From positions 24,607 through 88,606 of the forward strand of contig BJGZ01000010.1 in NCBI GenBank assembly GCA_014191195.1: DNA of 64,000 bases, read 5' to 3'. A program made the translations under genes and the position numbers. The stretch's first letter is position 1; every line of letters begins with the position of its first letter. Shown here in pieces: positions 26,518 to 35,201 of this stretch. The notes under the pieces are model-generated. The model searched no databases and was not told where the DNA came from. It saw only the letters and a program-made list of their open reading frames with translations. Source of the stretch: Chlorobiota bacterium (GTDB lineage: Bacteria > Bacteroidota > Ignavibacteria > Kapaibacteriales > UBA961).

Positions 26518-27999
26518 ATGAAAATTTCAATATTAAATACTGGGCTTTCATCTCAAAAAGCAGATGTGGTTGCGGTATTTAGCTATGAAGATGAAAAACT
26601 TCTAGCTTCCGTAAAAAAAGACCTTACTAGTCAATTTCCTTCGGCTTCTGCAACTCTTCAAAGTGAAGATTTTAATGGTAAAGCTAAATCTGCAATAACA
26701 TTATATACTGGTATTAAATCAATGCCAAGAATCATGCTTATTGGTTTAGGAAAAAAAGATTCATTAACAATTGAATCACTTAGAAAAGCTGGTGCAGTAG
26801 CTGCAAAAAGAGCAGCAGCTTGTAAAGCAGAAACATTATCAATTCATGCAATGGATTGTGATGGAATTTCAGCTGCAGATAGTTCGCTTGCATTGATAGA
26901 AGGTGCAATGTTAACTAATTATCGTTTTGATAAATATATAACAACTGATAAAGAAAAGAAGAAGCTATCAACATTCACTTTATTTACTGAGTCTAAAAAA
27001 ACAGCTGCAGCTGCAAAAGGCATCGTCAATTATGCATCCGCTATGTATGAGGGTGTTACATTGGCTAGAAATCTTGCAAATGCACCTAATAATGAAATTT
27101 ATCCTGAAACATTAGCTAAAACTGCTTTGTCTGTGGGTAAATCTGCTGATATTAAAGTTACAATTCTCGATAAAAAGAAAATTCAAAGCTTAAAAATGGG
27201 TGGTTTATTAGCTGTAAATCAAGGTAGTGTAAGGCCTCCAGTCTTTATTGTCATGGAATATAAAGGTGGTAAATCAACCGATAAGCCATTCGTAATTGTT
27301 GGCAAAGGCATTACATTCGATACAGGTGGAATTTCTATAAAACCAGCTGGTGGAATGGGTGATATGAAAATGGATATGCACGGTGCTGCAAGTGCAATTG
27401 GTGCTATTGTAGCAATTGCAAAAGCGAAACTTCCCATTAATGTAACTACTCTGGTGCCTTCTACAGAGAATATGCCTAGTGGTTCAGCTTATGTGCCTGG
27501 AGATATCATTACATTTATGAATGGTAAAACAGCGGAAATTGATAATACTGATGCCGAAGGAAGACTTATTCTTGCAGATGCATTGACATATGCATCTAAA
27601 TTCAATCCGGAAGCAGTAATTGATTTAGCAACGTTAACTGGTGCTTGTGTTGTTGCTCTTGGTGGAGTTACAACTGGTTTAATGGGTACCGATGAATTGT
27701 TAAAGTCTAGAATTAAGAAAGCAGCTGAACGTACGAATGAATATGTATGCGAATTACCGCTATATGAAGAATATGAAGAGTTAATTAAGAGTGATGTTGC
27801 AGATGTAAAGAATTCTGGTGGACGTGGCGCTGGAACGATTACAGCAGCCTTATTCTTAAAACACTTTATCGGCGATTATCCATGGGCCCATTTAGATATA
27901 GCAGGAACTGGTATGTCTACTAAAGATACTGATTATATGCCAAAAGGCGGAACAGGTGTCGGTGTAAGACTTCTTTTAGATATTGCAAAAAATTGGTAA
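26518..27999 (+). CDS. pepA: Leucyl aminopeptidase (M17)
   Basis: A cytoplasmic dizinc aminopeptidase releasing N-terminal amino acids from peptides; 493 residues, the usual length. The N-terminal macro-like domain is followed by the catalytic domain: GKGITFDTGGISIKPAGGM, the metal-binding MDMHGAAS block, the PS-x-ENMPSGSAYVPGD segment, and the signature NTDAEGRLILADALTYA with downstream DLATLTGACVVALG. All metal ligands appear present. It lies 35 bases after the PNGase F-like gene and ends at a strong terminator, so it may be the last gene of that run. It is a general housekeeping peptidase. Confidence 0.97.
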   Translation: MKISILNTGLSSQKADVVAVFSYEDEKLLASVKKDLTSQFPSASATLQSEDFNGKAKSAITLYTGIKSMPRIMLIGLGKKDSLTIESLRKAGAVAAKRAAACKAETLSIHAMDCDGISAADSSLALIEGAMLTNYRFDKYITTDKEKKKLSTFTLFTESKKTAAAAKGIVNYASAMYEGVTLARNLANAPNNEIYPETLAKTALSVGKSADIKVTILDKKKIQSLKMGGLLAVNQGSVRPPVFIVMEYKGGKSTDKPFVIVGKGITFDTGGISIKPAGGMGDMKMDMHGAASAIGAIVAIAKAKLPINVTTLVPSTENMPSGSAYVPGDIITFMNGKTAEIDNTDAEGRLILADALTYASKFNPEAVIDLATLTGACVVALGGVTTGLMGTDELLKSRIKKAAERTNEYVCELPLYEEYEELIKSDVADVKNSGGRGAGTITAALFLKHFIGDYPWAHLDIAGTGMSTKDTDYMPKGGTGVGVRLLLDIAKNW

Positions 28000-28028
28000 T
28001 GGGTTTGTATCCCGAATTACATTGTAGT

Positions 28029-28067
28029 AATAAAAAAACCATCCAAAAATTGGATGGTTTTTTTATT
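28029..28067. terminator. Bidirectional terminator between pepA and the beta-barrel gene
   Basis: Perfect 16-bp inverted repeat (arms 28029-28044 and 28052-28067, 7-base loop) whose outer parts are A- and T-runs on either side, so it works in both directions. It lies between two convergent genes. Confidence 0.9.
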
Positions 28068-28088
28068 ACGAATATATATTATTAGCGA

Positions 28089-28964
28089 TTATAGAGAGAA
28101 TCTTAAATCAGCACCAATTTGAAGAGCACTAACTGTCCAATTATCACCGGTATTCACTTTAGTTAATCCTAAATTATAATATACAGCAGGTACAAACAAT
28201 AAAGAACCAGCTAGGATTTCATATTGAGCACCAAATTTTAAACCCAAACGGAATGGGCTTTTGTCAATAATATCGCCTGAATATAGACGTATTGAAGTTT
28301 TTGTATCATCAGCATATTCTGGCTTATAACCATTCTTACCTGCAATAGAATTATCAGATAATTGTAATGAACCAGGAAGTGTTGGTGCAACAAATTGAAC
28401 TGGATTTGCTGGGTCAAAAGCTAATTCGAATCGTTGTTCTTGCGTGCCACCCATTGGAATACCAAATTGTGGGCCAGCTGTTAATCCAAGCATTGTACCA
28501 GGTAAGTTAAAACGATACATCACTTCCATATTTACAAGTGAATATTTAACTACTGTAACATGGTTAACTGAGGATTCTACAACTTGACTAGATGTAGAAG
28601 AACCTAATAATTTTGATGGATATTTATCACCATCTACAGAAAAACTTGCAGGCTGATAATCATATACTACTCTTGCAATGATTGAAGAATTTGCATTCTT
28701 AGGATCACCTAATAAGTATTCACCGGAAAAACCAAAATAATATCCATTATCTGTTCCGGTTTCGAAAGTAGGACATTGCACATCGCCAACGATAGAAGCA
28801 AAGCCACCTGTATGCATAGACTTATTGTAACCAAAAACAGGCCCAACAAGGATAGGAGATTTTTTACCACTTGGCTTACGAGGGTCAGCTGCTTGTGAAA
28901 AAACATCCGTTGAAAAGAAAAAAGTGAGAGCCACTAGGGCAATAAACAGTCGCTGAAGATGCAT
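28089..28964 (-). CDS. Outer membrane beta-barrel protein
   Basis: A small outer membrane barrel of 291 residues with no closer family recognised. The ATG at 28964 (not the GTG at 28973) is chosen because a strong Shine-Dalgarno AAGGTGA lies 5 bases upstream; this is one of the few clear ones in the window. Signal peptide at 1-25 (hydrophobic LFIALVALTFFFSTDVFS), then alternating beta strands such as GYYFGFSGEYLLG and SLVNMEVMYRFNLPG, ending in an aromatic/hydrophobic C-terminus (ADLRFSL) as usual for barrel assembly. It is convergent with pepA. It resembles the opacity-type/PorT-like fold; function unknown. The upstream region holds a dyad and direct repeats. Confidence 0.75.
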   Translation of the reverse strand: MHLQRLFIALVALTFFFSTDVFSQAADPRKPSGKKSPILVGPVFGYNKSMHTGGFASIVGDVQCPTFETGTDNGYYFGFSGEYLLGDPKNANSSIIARVVYDYQPASFSVDGDKYPSKLLGSSTSSQVVESSVNHVTVVKYSLVNMEVMYRFNLPGTMLGLTAGPQFGIPMGGTQEQRFELAFDPANPVQFVAPTLPGSLQLSDNSIAGKNGYKPEYADDTKTSIRLYSGDIIDKSPFRLGLKFGAQYEILAGSLLFVPAVYYNLGLTKVNTGDNWTVSALQIGADLRFSL

Positions 28965-29047
28965 GAGGTTCACCTTTTCACCAAATAATAAATATAAATC
29001 ACTTCATTTCGAGAGTTAAAAGGGCTATTTCGATTTAAAAAAAACAC

Positions 29048-29099
29048 ATTAAGTCTTACTTAATATCTAAACAATGAACTAATTCTTATCTAAATAATG
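29048..29099. promoter_or_regulatory. Dyad plus direct repeats upstream of beta-barrel gene
   Basis: Perfect 7-bp dyad ATTAAGT-CTT-ACTTAAT at 29048-29064, then a 13-base direct repeat TATCTAAAYAATG at 29064-29076 and 29087-29099 (period 23 bases, one mismatch). It lies about 84 to 135 bases before the beta-barrel start, where an operator would sit. The symmetry and phasing are seen; the role is inference. Confidence 0.35.
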
Positions 29100-29246
29100 T
29101 TCAAATATTTTGTCATTTAAAGAATAAAGCTCATATAAAACAAAACAACCTTAGTTCAATTTAATAGAAGTTTTTCCATTAGACAAGAATAAAATGCATA
29201 TCGGGAAAACTTTTCTTTCAACATATCAAATATGATTGTAATGAAA

Positions 29247-32200
29247 TCAATCAAAATTAATTAAAGATTGTGTGAAAGATTTTCCAAGTGCTTGAAATAT
29301 AATAATATAACTTCCGGGCAACAATGATGATTTATCAATTTGTACTTGATGTAACCCTTTGCTCCCTTTAGCAGAATAATGCATTTTTTCATTACCTAAT
29401 ATGTCTAATAATTGAATGGAATATTCACATTCTTTTGATAACAGGAAAGAAACAGTAGAATTATAATCTAATGGATGTGGTCCAACACCTAATAATCCAA
29501 AACCTGAATTTGCTGCTCCTATTATTCTCATATCATAAGCACATACTTTTTCCATCATTATTGGATAAGAAGTAGTATCAACAGTAAAACAGTCATTACT
29601 AGGATTGATTAAACGAATTGATATCGTTCCTACACTGTCAGTTAAATATGTATCAAAGTCTAATTCGGTATGCCAAGTGCCGCTTCCATCTAAAATTAAC
29701 TCTGTACCTGATTCTATTAATACTGTTGATTGACTTACAGGAATAATGTCAGCAGGTAATTTTATTTCTCCTGAAATACCATTGAAGTATAAAATTGAAG
29801 ATTTATTGATACATGTTACAGCTTTCGCTGGATATTCAAGGAGTAATTTGGGCTTAAATTGTACAGATGAAGTTACGGGGGCATCATAAGATCCAGTGAT
29901 GCTTAGTTTCATCTGCTCGCCAGGAAAATACGATATAGGCTGAATTGACTTATTAGTAAATGAAATCTTATTTTCTATAGATAGTAAAGAAACATTTGTT
30001 TTAAGCTGCATTGAATCATTGACAATAGCTGTAAACTGAATGATATCACTTCCAATTTTAGTAAAAGTAACATTGAAAAAATAGGTTAAAAATCCATTGT
30101 TGGCTGGAATAGTTAATGGGAATTGCTGATTAACTCTTTTAATTACAGAAATACTATCTTTTAATGATTGAAAATCTATACTTTTTACATAAACATCACG
30201 ATTGCCTTTATTCATGATGGTTATGCCAATAACTCTTTCTGTGCACACTCTTGTTCTTACTGAACCAGTATTGGATATATCTACTTTTATGGTGTCTATT
30301 GATACAGCATTACCCCAAATCTCTACTATGCTCATAGTTTTCTTATAAGCTGGCAGGGCATCATGATAGATTGCTAGTTTGACGCTATGTTTACCAATTC
30401 TTTTTGGATTAAATGCTATCGGAATAGAATATGCTGTCCCATAATTAATTATCTGATTTTTTAAATATGTTGGGTCGATACTAAAAGAAGAAATATCTCC
30501 GCTTACTATTATGATTGAATCGACAGAAAGTGATTCATTACCATATGTTTTAAACAAAACACAATTTGAATCTTTAGTTTGACCTTCTACTATTGTGCCT
30601 AGATATGTATCATATACACGTATAAAAGGTTGTGTACCTATTCCATGTAATTCAATCGTTTGTTTCCCTGTAACAAATCCATTAGTAAACTGTATAGCTC
30701 CAAAGCCCGAATAAGCAATAGTATCTAGTGGAATAAATGCTAAAGAAATTAATATAGAGTCATATGGATTTACATTAATAGATGGTACATTATTAGGTAA
30801 TTCAACGTGAAAAATATTTTGATCAAATCCGGAGCTGTCTATAGATATAATTGCTGTATCTGATCCTGTATTATATATAGACATACTGGTATTATGCACT
30901 GTTTGAGTTCTTTTCTTATTCCAATCGTAGATTATCCCTGTTATACGTGGTGTAATTCCTTTACCGAGGACAAATGCTTGATTATCTATATTCTGAGTGT
31001 TGATTACGGTAACACTTTCCTGATAGTTAACTGTATCTGAAGGATAAAAATGACATGGTAATATCAGTGAATCGTTAGGAGTAAGAGAATAAGGAAATAT
31101 AGTAGATGTATCTATTACAAATGTACCGTTATATTTTTGTGTATAATTCAATTGTAACAGTTGTACAGATTTTTTACCTGTATTTATAATTGTAATATTA
31201 CCTTTTCTACTACTATCTTTAACACTTACTTTCCCAAAATCATGTCCTTCAATCAAGAGAGATTGTTTATATATCGATCCCTTAATTGGAATAGTAATCA
31301 TGGTTTTACATTGTGTCTCTAGATAGAGAAAAGCTGATACATCAGATGTATCAGGATTTGCTTTGAAACATATAGTGATTGTCCTGGTATTACCTGGAGC
31401 AATACATTCATCAAAAAGAGGTAATCCTTTTTCTGCAAATGATAATCTGTTGTCTCCCATCATTGAAGCTTGAAGAAAACATACAGTATCTAATCCAAAA
31501 TTTTTAATTGTATAATCAATACAAATAGAATCGCCACTTGCTATTTCTTTGAACTGAATGGTATCAGACATAATAAGAGATAAGGCAGAATATGTATGAA
31601 CATATATCATTTTATTCCCAGCATTATCTATAGCTTCTAATGTAATTTTTGCATTTCTTTTGGCATCAATTGGGTTCGCTGTAAAACTACCTGACATAGA
31701 ATTGTCAAAAATTCGAGAAATATTCCAATTATAATTATATGTGCTATCTTCAATGATATTGATATCATATAATCCAGAATAATCGTTAAGTAATACTTCT
31801 TCTATTTCACCTTGTAATTTGCCACATTCTTCTTTTATGTTAATTCGTGGAGATAATGTGTCAATCCCTTTTGACAATGCAAATCCCAAAGGATATCCGT
31901 AGGCATCATCAGAACCCAGACCATAAAGAGAACAAGCAAAATTACCTTCACTAGAAGATAGTTTGTGAGTTCCGGGTGAAACAGGTAAAGCTACATAAAA
32001 TAGGGTAGTACCAGAAATTCTTTGTTGTTTTAATTCAGTAGTTATGGAGTTAATATAATTGTTGTCTAACATGATATAATCAACGGCATCTTCGCTACAA
32101 ATTACATTGATAAAATGTCTATTAAATTGATTTGGATTTGTAGGAGGATTATACATCACATGGAAAAGTGCCTCTTTGACAAATGATTCTAACGAAGGCA

Positions 32201-33299
32201 AGATAATCATGCATGGGTCATATGTTTGGGAATTTGGGTCTGATGAATAGCTTGTACTCATATATTGAGCCACGCTGATTGGTTTATCAGCTTGGATTAA
32301 TAAAGGTTCTCTGATAAAATTGAGTGTAGTAAAATTTCCAGGATTATTTAGCGTATACGAATTAGTACCACCAGAGCCTTTCGCTTGCACAGTGGTATTA
32401 GATTGTAGGCACATAATTCTGAAAAAGTCTCCATTGCTACCATTTTTAAATGGCATCGTAGGGTATTGCTTACCCCATATTGATGTAGGTTGGAGCATTT
32501 CTATTAAATGATTTTTGCTGTCAAAATCATTTAATCCTATAGGTATTGCTGTTCTTACATGTCCGCCAAAAACTCCTATTGGCTTGTCTGAACGAATAAT
32601 TGTACCGCTTAAATCTCCTTGTCCTTTAGGAAGTGTATCAGATTTTACTAAGTAGCAATCTCCTTTATTAAGAAGAATATACGTAGAGATATCTTTTCCA
32701 ATACCATTCCAAGTAGCAGATTTTGGAGCAAATTCTATTGTAGTTTGATCTTCTGATGCTATAATCATGAATTCACTTGTTCTGGGAACTTTAGCATCAA
32801 TAGGATGAGGGGTCATATAGATATCATTCGGCCAAGAATGCACTATATATTCAAGGCCCCATTTATGAACAGGTATTGCTGAATATCCATCTGTTGTTAA
32901 AGATTGACTACTTAATCCGCTTACTGTGATTGGCTCATCAGAAATTATCTCAACTGCCTGCCTTAATGCAATTTCAGATCTAATCATTTCTATTGATGGA
33001 AAATACAATGGAAATTGTATAACTGAATCTGCAGGAATTTTGATTGTTGTTCTGGCAGTGCCATAAGGAGAAGCAATAGATACGGTAGCATTTTTATGTG
33101 AAGAAATAAATAAGTTAAGTGCTACGCCACCAGGAGCTAAATAGATTTCATTTTGCATAAAACCCAATAAGAAATACCTTCCTCCCAAACCAGATTGTTT
33201 AGATTGTATTTCATTATATCTATCATTACTATGTGCACTAAACACATTGCTAAGCATTACTGCAATCAAACAGATAAAGATATGTATAGTGGTCTTCAA
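29247..33299 (-). CDS. IgGFc-binding/choice-of-anchor D surface protein with T9SS domain
   Basis: A 1350-residue secreted protein. The start is a TTG at 33299; no in-frame ATG lies nearby, and the product has a good signal peptide (KTTIHIFICLIAVMLSNVFS). Residues ~100-450 match the IgGFc-binding domain (FMIIASEDQTTIEFAP, GVFGGHVRT, EMLQPTSIWGKQYPTMPF). From ~500 to ~1250 follow several ASH/choice-of-anchor D beta domains, recognisable by repeated phrases such as DFGKVSVKDSSRKGNITIIN and ISLAFIPLDTIAYSG. The end is a T9SS C-terminal domain (GPHPLDYNSTVSFLLS). Predicted to be a cell-surface or secreted adhesin/binding protein. This domain order is typical of Kapabacteria/Ignavibacteria-like genomes. 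Confidence 0.87.
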   Translation of the reverse strand: MKTTIHIFICLIAVMLSNVFSAHSNDRYNEIQSKQSGLGGRYFLLGFMQNEIYLAPGGVALNLFISSHKNATVSIASPYGTARTTIKIPADSVIQFPLYFPSIEMIRSEIALRQAVEIISDEPITVSGLSSQSLTTDGYSAIPVHKWGLEYIVHSWPNDIYMTPHPIDAKVPRTSEFMIIASEDQTTIEFAPKSATWNGIGKDISTYILLNKGDCYLVKSDTLPKGQGDLSGTIIRSDKPIGVFGGHVRTAIPIGLNDFDSKNHLIEMLQPTSIWGKQYPTMPFKNGSNGDFFRIMCLQSNTTVQAKGSGGTNSYTLNNPGNFTTLNFIREPLLIQADKPISVAQYMSTSYSSDPNSQTYDPCMIILPSLESFVKEALFHVMYNPPTNPNQFNRHFINVICSEDAVDYIMLDNNYINSITTELKQQRISGTTLFYVALPVSPGTHKLSSSEGNFACSLYGLGSDDAYGYPLGFALSKGIDTLSPRINIKEECGKLQGEIEEVLLNDYSGLYDINIIEDSTYNYNWNISRIFDNSMSGSFTANPIDAKRNAKITLEAIDNAGNKMIYVHTYSALSLIMSDTIQFKEIASGDSICIDYTIKNFGLDTVCFLQASMMGDNRLSFAEKGLPLFDECIAPGNTRTITICFKANPDTSDVSAFLYLETQCKTMITIPIKGSIYKQSLLIEGHDFGKVSVKDSSRKGNITIINTGKKSVQLLQLNYTQKYNGTFVIDTSTIFPYSLTPNDSLILPCHFYPSDTVNYQESVTVINTQNIDNQAFVLGKGITPRITGIIYDWNKKRTQTVHNTSMSIYNTGSDTAIISIDSSGFDQNIFHVELPNNVPSINVNPYDSILISLAFIPLDTIAYSGFGAIQFTNGFVTGKQTIELHGIGTQPFIRVYDTYLGTIVEGQTKDSNCVLFKTYGNESLSVDSIIIVSGDISSFSIDPTYLKNQIINYGTAYSIPIAFNPKRIGKHSVKLAIYHDALPAYKKTMSIVEIWGNAVSIDTIKVDISNTGSVRTRVCTERVIGITIMNKGNRDVYVKSIDFQSLKDSISVIKRVNQQFPLTIPANNGFLTYFFNVTFTKIGSDIIQFTAIVNDSMQLKTNVSLLSIENKISFTNKSIQPISYFPGEQMKLSITGSYDAPVTSSVQFKPKLLLEYPAKAVTCINKSSILYFNGISGEIKLPADIIPVSQSTVLIESGTELILDGSGTWHTELDFDTYLTDSVGTISIRLINPSNDCFTVDTTSYPIMMEKVCAYDMRIIGAANSGFGLLGVGPHPLDYNSTVSFLLSKECEYSIQLLDILGNEKMHYSAKGSKGLHQVQIDKSSLLPGSYIIIFQALGKSFTQSLINFD

Positions 33300-33488
33300 T
33301 GGGATTTATTGTATAAGTACATTTGACAGTAAGTAATTTTGCGATGATCCTTGTTAAATACGATAATTTTTATGAATAAACCAATCAAAATATACCTTAA
33401 AATTGGTTGATTACAACAAAAACATCAAGACCTCGTTCATGCAATGCAAAAGAGCTTAATCTATTATAACCGCTTCGAAATATTTATT

Positions 33489-34397
33489 ATGGACTTCAAA
33501 GATTATTATTCAATCCTAGGATTACAAAAAACTGCTAGTCAGGATGAAATTAAAAAAGCATATAGAAAGCTTGCTCAGCAGTATCATCCAGATAAAAATC
33601 CAGGAGTTGCATCTGCAGAAGCAAAGTTTAAAGAAATTAACGAAGCTAATCAAGTATTGAGTGATCCTCAAAATAGGGCAAAGTATGATAAACTTGGTTC
33701 TAGTTGGAATAGCTACAGACAAAATCCCGGTACAAATCCTCAAGATTTTAATTGGCAGGCTTGGCAACAACAATCAAGACAAGGCAATGGGGCTCAACAA
33801 GATTTTTCATCGATGTTTGGTGGCTCTCAAGGCGGATTCTCTGATTTTTTTGAGTCCATTTTTAATGCTAATTCTACTAAGAAAAAAACAACTGGCACTG
33901 CACCAAAAGCACGCAAAAATATTACAACTGCAGAAGTATCAATTACTTTAGAACAAGCTTATAAAGGATGCTCCTTGAATGTAAATACTCAAGGAATGAA
34001 TAGAGAAGTTAAATTAAAGCCAGGTATTAAGCATGGACAAAAACTTAATATTCCATCAAAACAAGGATCTGATCTGCATGTAACAGTTTTTATAAAACAA
34101 GATGAACGATTTACTATCAATGATACTAATCTAGAGGCAAATATTTCTGTAGATTTATACACAGCAATTCTTGGTGGGGAAGTGAATGTTCAAACATTAA
34201 AAGGAACAGTATCAGTAAAAATACCGTATGAGTCTCAGCAAGGAAGTAAATTGCGCCTAAAAAATCTGGGAATGCCCGTTCATGGTTCAGAAAATTCTTT
34301 TGGTGATTTGATTCTATCATTACAAATCATTCTTCCACAACATTTATCTGAACAAGAAAAAGATTTATTTCGCTCATTAGCCGAATACAAAAAATAA
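33489..34397 (+). CDS. DnaJ-family co-chaperone (CbpA type, no zinc finger)
   Basis: A J-domain co-chaperone that would stimulate DnaK in the cytoplasm. The J domain [20 protein letters not shown] with the HPD motif (YHPDKNPG) starts the protein; a Gly/Gln/Ser-rich linker is at ~75-130, and the substrate-binding C-terminal domain is at ~135-302 ([21 protein letters not shown]). The zinc-finger region of true DnaJ is missing, which makes it CbpA-like. I prefer the ATG at 33489 (MDFKDYYSI, the CbpA-like start) over the earlier ATG at 33444. surE starts one base after its stop, so they are coupled. Confidence 0.93.
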   Translation: MDFKDYYSILGLQKTASQDEIKKAYRKLAQQYHPDKNPGVASAEAKFKEINEANQVLSDPQNRAKYDKLGSSWNSYRQNPGTNPQDFNWQAWQQQSRQGNGAQQDFSSMFGGSQGGFSDFFESIFNANSTKKKTTGTAPKARKNITTAEVSITLEQAYKGCSLNVNTQGMNREVKLKPGIKHGQKLNIPSKQGSDLHVTVFIKQDERFTINDTNLEANISVDLYTAILGGEVNVQTLKGTVSVKIPYESQQGSKLRLKNLGMPVHGSENSFGDLILSLQIILPQHLSEQEKDLFRSLAEYKK

Positions 34398-34398
34398 T

Positions 34399-35157
34399 AT
34401 GAATATTCTTATTACAAATGATGATGGTATTGACTCTCCTGGTATCGCTGCACTTGCACATGCATTAAAAAGAATTGGTAATGTGATTGTCATTGCTCCG
34501 GATAGACAGCAAAGTGCTGTAGGGCATGCCTTAACTGTAAGTGCTCCTTTAAGGGCTGTACCATTCCACAGAGATGGTGATATGTTTGGTTATGCAGTTA
34601 ATGGAACCCCTGCTGATTGCGTTAAATTAGGTGTCTCAACTTTACTTGATTATACTCCAGATATCGTTGTTTCTGGAATTAATCATGGCTCAAATACATC
34701 TGTTAATGTAATGTATTCAGGTACAGTTTCAGCAGCAACCGAAGCAATGATGATAGGCATTCCATCTATGGCTGTATCCTTAACTTCATTTGATCTAGCT
34801 TCAGATATGAGCGTAGCTGCAGATTATGCTGCTTTAATAGCAGAAAAGCTTTTACATATGAATGTACCAAAAGACACTGTCTTAAATGTAAATATTCCAA
34901 CTTTATCTGCAGATGAAATAAAAGGGATAAAAATTACTAGACTAAGTAATTCTTATTGGAATGATAGTTATGATACGAGAAAAGACCCAATGGGCAGAGA
35001 CTACTATTGGATTGTAGGCACTTTTATTGCCCCTGAAGCCGATGATATCGAAACTGATGATGGTGCAGTAAGGAATGGATATGTATCAATCACCCCGATA
35101 CATTATGATTTAACTAATAGAAAATATCTGCAAGAAATGAAAGATCTGTTTGGATAA
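34399..35157 (+). CDS. surE: 5'-nucleotidase SurE
   Basis: Dephosphorylates nucleoside monophosphates using a divalent metal. 252 residues, the standard size. The hallmark N-terminal ILITNDDGIDSPGIAALAHAL has the metal ligands Asp8 and Asp9, with the further conserved PDRQQSAVGHALT, SGINHGSNTSVNVMYSGTVSAATEA and INVNIP-like segments. It is one base behind the DnaJ gene, so translation is probably coupled. A hairpin with arms 35150-35161 and 35175-35186 covers its stop codon. A housekeeping enzyme. Confidence 0.97.
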   Translation: MNILITNDDGIDSPGIAALAHALKRIGNVIVIAPDRQQSAVGHALTVSAPLRAVPFHRDGDMFGYAVNGTPADCVKLGVSTLLDYTPDIVVSGINHGSNTSVNVMYSGTVSAATEAMMIGIPSMAVSLTSFDLASDMSVAADYAALIAEKLLHMNVPKDTVLNVNIPTLSADEIKGIKITRLSNSYWNDSYDTRKDPMGRDYYWIVGTFIAPEADDIETDDGAVRNGYVSITPIHYDLTNRKYLQEMKDLFG

Positions 35158-35186
35158 AAGGCAAGCATAACCTACCTTTTATCCAA
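35150..35186. terminator. Hairpin between surE and the M16 gene
   Basis: Perfect 12-bp inverted repeat (arms 35150-35161 and 35175-35186, 13-base loop) between convergent genes, overlapping the surE stop codon. It lacks a strong T-run, so the terminator call rests on position and stem strength. Confidence 0.55.
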
Positions 35187-35201
35187 TTTCAGATTATGAA
35201 T

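Noticed and set aside
29247..33299. Possible frameshift because no ATG start exists
   Set aside because: The TTG start gives an uninterrupted signal peptide and the reading frame is clean to the end.
33379..33408. Short hairpin AACCAAT/ATTGGTT between two divergent genes
   Set aside because: Only 7 pairs with a 16-base loop in an A/T-rich region; expected by chance.
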